Assembly (NCBI RefSeq): GCF_011395035.1 | Contig: NZ_CP024768.1 | Location: forward strand, 2,331,286 to 2,395,285 | From: Pantoea cypripedii | Lineage (GTDB): Bacteria; Pseudomonadota; Gammaproteobacteria; Enterobacterales; Enterobacteriaceae | Reading direction: 5' to 3' | DNA: 64,000 nt | Part shown: one piece after another, positions 62,260-64,000 of the stretch | How the letters are laid out: each line of letters opens with the position of its first letter | Position numbering within the stretch: the first letter of the stretch is position 1 | Made by a program: the position numbers and the translations under genes | Notes under the pieces: model-generated | The model's database searches: none | What the model saw: only the letters and a program-made list of their open reading frames with translations | What the model was told of the DNA's origin: nothing

Positions 62260-62616
62260 ATGGTAAGCATCCATAGCCACACAGCTTCCGCATCTTTTGC
62301 CAGACTTAAAACACCAGAGTTGCAGAGGGGTGAGTCCGTGAAAGATTATTACAAGATTGATTTGGAAATATTCATGCAGAGTAACAGGCCATTAATTGCT
62401 GAGATCAAAAGTAAAGCGCCGGTTTATGCTGATGACATGGGAATGGATGAAGTGCAGTATATTAACCGCGAAATAAAACGTGCTCATCTGGAATATGTTG
62501 AGAGTCTGGGAGTAAAAGACCCATACGAATATTACATTACACAACACGAAGAAGATCGCTATCTCGGCGACCAACTTATCGCACAGCACCGTAAGGCACT
62601 CCACTCCAACTCGTAA
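62260..62616 (+). CDS. Hypothetical protein, 118 aa
   Basis: A 118-residue soluble, acidic, Tyr/Glu-rich protein (KDYYKIDLEIFMQ, PVYADDMGMDEVQYINREIKRAHLEYVE, ITQHEEDRYLGDQLI). Likely helical; no signal peptide or membrane segment. GGTGAGATGAA precedes the ATG; a GTG at 62338 after GAGGGGTGAG could start a 92-residue form. Its codons are more AT-rich than those of the core genes, suggesting acquired DNA. No family recognised. Confidence 0.6.
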   Translation: MVSIHSHTASASFARLKTPELQRGESVKDYYKIDLEIFMQSNRPLIAEIKSKAPVYADDMGMDEVQYINREIKRAHLEYVESLGVKDPYEYYITQHEEDRYLGDQLIAQHRKALHSNS

Positions 62617-62683
62617 TCACTCAGGCCAGGCATAGTTGCCACACAAACAGTGCGGCAACATGCGGCTCAGGACACAACACGAG

Positions 62684-62851
62684 CTAGCGCGTAATAAAGA
62701 AAATCGCGGCCATAAAGCCCAGAAATAATACCGCAAAGGTCATAAAACCGAGTCGCGGTGATTTAGCCCGGCCAATCAGCGCGGAAATAAACACCGATAA
62801 TAAGGTTAATGTGCCAATCATTACCCAGAGAAGGTATTGCGTATTTGCCAT
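62684..62851 (-). CDS. Small two-span membrane protein, 55 aa
   Basis: Minus-strand frame from ATG 62851 (AAGGATTCTCC upstream): MANTQYLLWVMIGTLTLLS, VFISALIGRAKSPRL, GFMTFAVLFLGFMAAIFFITR. Two helices joined by a short basic loop (GRAKSPR). Not recognised; function unknown. Confidence 0.6.
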   Translation of the reverse strand: MANTQYLLWVMIGTLTLLSVFISALIGRAKSPRLGFMTFAVLFLGFMAAIFFITR

Positions 62852-62949
62852 GGAGAATCCTTATAAGCAGGCAACAACAATAAAGCGCCACTCTTATACC
62901 ATTTTTTTGGCAGACAGGCTCTTATGAGATTACCCAGGTTTACTGCATA

Positions 62950-63270
62950 CTAAGATGCAGTGTGGCAACGTACCGCTTCCAACGCCTCCAGTTGCTGCAA
63001 TCGTGCGGTAGCCTTTTGGTTGGCTCTGGCTTTCGCAATCCCGTTACCGATACCAAAATCCCCCACAAAACCGACCACCGTGAGCGCATCAAACTGCCCG
63101 GTCTTCGCAATCTGCTGCTGAACGTCATGACTTTTGGCAATTTCCTGCTGCAATGTCGCGCAATCATCATTTTTCGCTTCTTCATCGCTGACCTTTGCGG
63201 ATTGTGGGTACTGTTTCAGTGCACATCCGCTGAGCAGCAGGATGATGAAAAGGCAGGCAGGCTTATACAT
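62950..63270 (-). CDS. Small lipoprotein of unknown function, 106 aa
   Basis: ATG 63270 after AGAAG gives MYKPACLFIILLLSGCALKQ, a lipoprotein signal with lipobox LLSGC (acylated Cys16). The mature part is charged (KVSDEEAKNDDCATLQQEIAKSH), then a glycine-rich hydrophobic hinge (VVGFVGDFGIGNGIAKA), then a helical end (ATARLQQLEALEAVRCH). Two further cysteines may pair. In-frame upstream ATGs (63285, 63300) would place extra basic residues before the signal. Family not recognised. Confidence 0.7.
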   Translation of the reverse strand: MYKPACLFIILLLSGCALKQYPQSAKVSDEEAKNDDCATLQQEIAKSHDVQQQIAKTGQFDALTVVGFVGDFGIGNGIAKARANQKATARLQQLEALEAVRCHTAS

Positions 63271-63433
63271 TGCGGTTCTTCTCATCTTTATCGGCGGCAT
63301 AGGTATGGCTGGTTTGACGTTAAGCTATCACAGCAAAAAGACCCCAATCGAGTGATTAACACCACCAGACAGGTTTTGTTCATTTCTGGCAGTATGCAGC
63401 GGGGGTCGATCAGGTAGCACGCCAACCGTGGAT

Positions 63434-63466
63434 AAAAATGAAAAAGGCCGCATTTCTGCGGCCTTC
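63434..63466 (-). terminator. Terminator on the minus strand
   Basis: AAGGCCGCA, loop GAAA, TGCGGCCTT followed by TTTCATTTTTAT when read on the minus strand. It is about 290 bases beyond the stop of the partial gene at 63755 and directly past repeat copy 2. Confidence 0.8.
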
Positions 63467-63486
63467 ACCAAAGATTAGTACCCCAC

Positions 63487-63524
63487 CCGGCGCTTATCTC
63501 CGGCACTCGCTATGGCTTAGCTCT
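63487..63524. repeat. Repeat element, copy 2
   Basis: Exact copy of the 22 bases at 62056-62077, followed after eight bases by TTAGCTCT. It lies just upstream of a minus-strand terminator. See copy 1. Confidence 0.6.
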
Positions 63525-63754
63525 TGAAGGGGCAAATGAATTATCTCAGATTTATCCTAAAAATATAGTCCCACAACCGCGGTTTTACTCGGGTCCGTGA
63601 AGTTTGTCACAACCATTTGGTGTCTGGCTTGCCGTCTTTGCCGAAGTGACGATGGGCAGGCATGGCTCAAGTGCATCCTTATGGACCGCGTGACCACCAT
63701 CAGACAGAGGCCAAAGAGATAATTATCCAGTTGAAGAACCGGTTGTAAAAAGAC

Positions 63755-64000
63755 TCAATTTTTAATTCTGGCGCTCATTTTAACTATTTCACCTAGATAA
63801 TACTCCCCGATCGTTAAGAATTTAACATCATGTATCATTGCTTCTGAAATGGCTGAAGAAACGCGTTGTTTAAAGGAGTTTAAAAAGAATAAATAACCTT
63901 CTATAGAAGTTACATGATGAATGTTTGACGCTCCTAACGCATCAAGAATGTAATTATTAAGGTTCTTGAAAAAAGGATATAGCGGGGAATTTTTATCTAT
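63755..64000 (-). CDS. C-terminal part of an AT-rich gene of unknown function
   Basis: The minus strand is open from base 64000 to a TGA at 63755-63757, giving the last 81 residues of a protein whose start is outside the window (includes PLYPFFKNLNNYILDALG, VTSIEGYLFFLNSFKQRV, KFLTIGEYYLGEIVKMSARI). Codons are strongly AT-rich against the surrounding genes, suggesting recent transfer. No motif or family is recognised. Confidence 0.55.
   Translation of the reverse strand: MDKNSPLYPFFKNLNNYILDALGASNIHHVTSIEGYLFFLNSFKQRVSSAISEAMIHDVKFLTIGEYYLGEIVKMSARIKN

Larger units (their letters stand above)
63271..63754. other. Gap with second repeat copy and a terminator
   Basis: About 480 bases without a convincing gene. 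Holds the minus-strand terminator at 63434-63466 and repeat copy 2. A minus-strand transcript from the partial gene at the right edge, or an independent small RNA, could end at this terminator. Confidence 0.45.

Noticed and set aside
63245..63355. Plus-strand ORF with a hydrophobic stretch (ATG 63245) that looks like a small membrane protein
   Set aside because: It is antisense to the lipoprotein signal peptide, where hydrophobic codons produce hydrophobic frames on the other strand; the ribosome site is marginal. The lipoprotein is better supported.
1..64000. CRISPR arrays, transposases, prophage genes, tRNA or rRNA genes
   Set aside because: No regularly spaced repeats, no integrase or transposase motifs and no cloverleaf or rRNA sequence were recognised on either strand.

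Overview
The window is an ordinary chromosomal segment of an Enterobacterales bacterium, most likely Erwiniaceae and Pantoea-like. Gene order and protein sequences track Escherichia coli closely: GapA and CspC are near-identical or identical to the E. coli proteins as I remember them. The arrangement is a mosaic of two E. coli regions, and a WbaP-type undecaprenyl-phosphate sugar-1-phosphate transferase gene stands alone outside any capsule cluster, which fits Erwinia/Pantoea. The genus is an inference from memory.

Layout. 1-6390: sppA (3' end only), ansA, pncA, yeaC, msrB, gapA, yeaD, yeaE. 6391-7164: a long regulatory gap with a sigma-54-type promoter in front of yeaG-yeaH (stress kinase and VWA-like partner). 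10692-15900: cvrA, then three genes (yebV, wbaP-like, an MFS exporter) lying between cvrA and dadX, which are neighbours in E. coli. 15893-28387: dadX-dadA (D-alanine catabolism), ycgB (SpoVR), fadR, nhaB, dsbB, ycgN, ycgM, ycgL, minCDE, rnd. 28486-45909: fadD, yeaY, tsaB, yoaA, yoaB, yoaH, pabB, nudL, sdaA, pdeD, yoaE, manXYZ, yobD, rlmA. 46049-61798: cspC-yobF, an MBL-fold hydrolase, yebO, yobH, kdgR, yebQ, htpX, prc-proQ, msrC, letA-letB, rsmF, pphA. 61799-64000: an accessory-looking end with short orphan genes, a repeated 22-bp element and the 3' end of an AT-rich gene of unknown function.

Functional links visible in the window: FadR and a good FadR operator in front of fadD; an Lrp-like palindrome between dadA and ycgB; Mlc/CRP-like sites in front of manXYZ; yeaG, yeaH and ycgB, the three parts of the PrkA/YeaH/SpoVR stress set, only about 8 kb apart; proQ-prc-(htpX) and letA-letB envelope maintenance genes.

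I found no prophage, transposase, CRISPR array, tRNA or rRNA, and no convincing large novel system. The points most worth checking are small: a 51-codon upstream ORF whose stop overlaps the yoaE start (TGATG), a truncated/frameshifted yobF, the repeated element flanking the accessory genes, the orphan small membrane proteins and lipoprotein near the right edge, and the three-gene insertion between cvrA and dadX.
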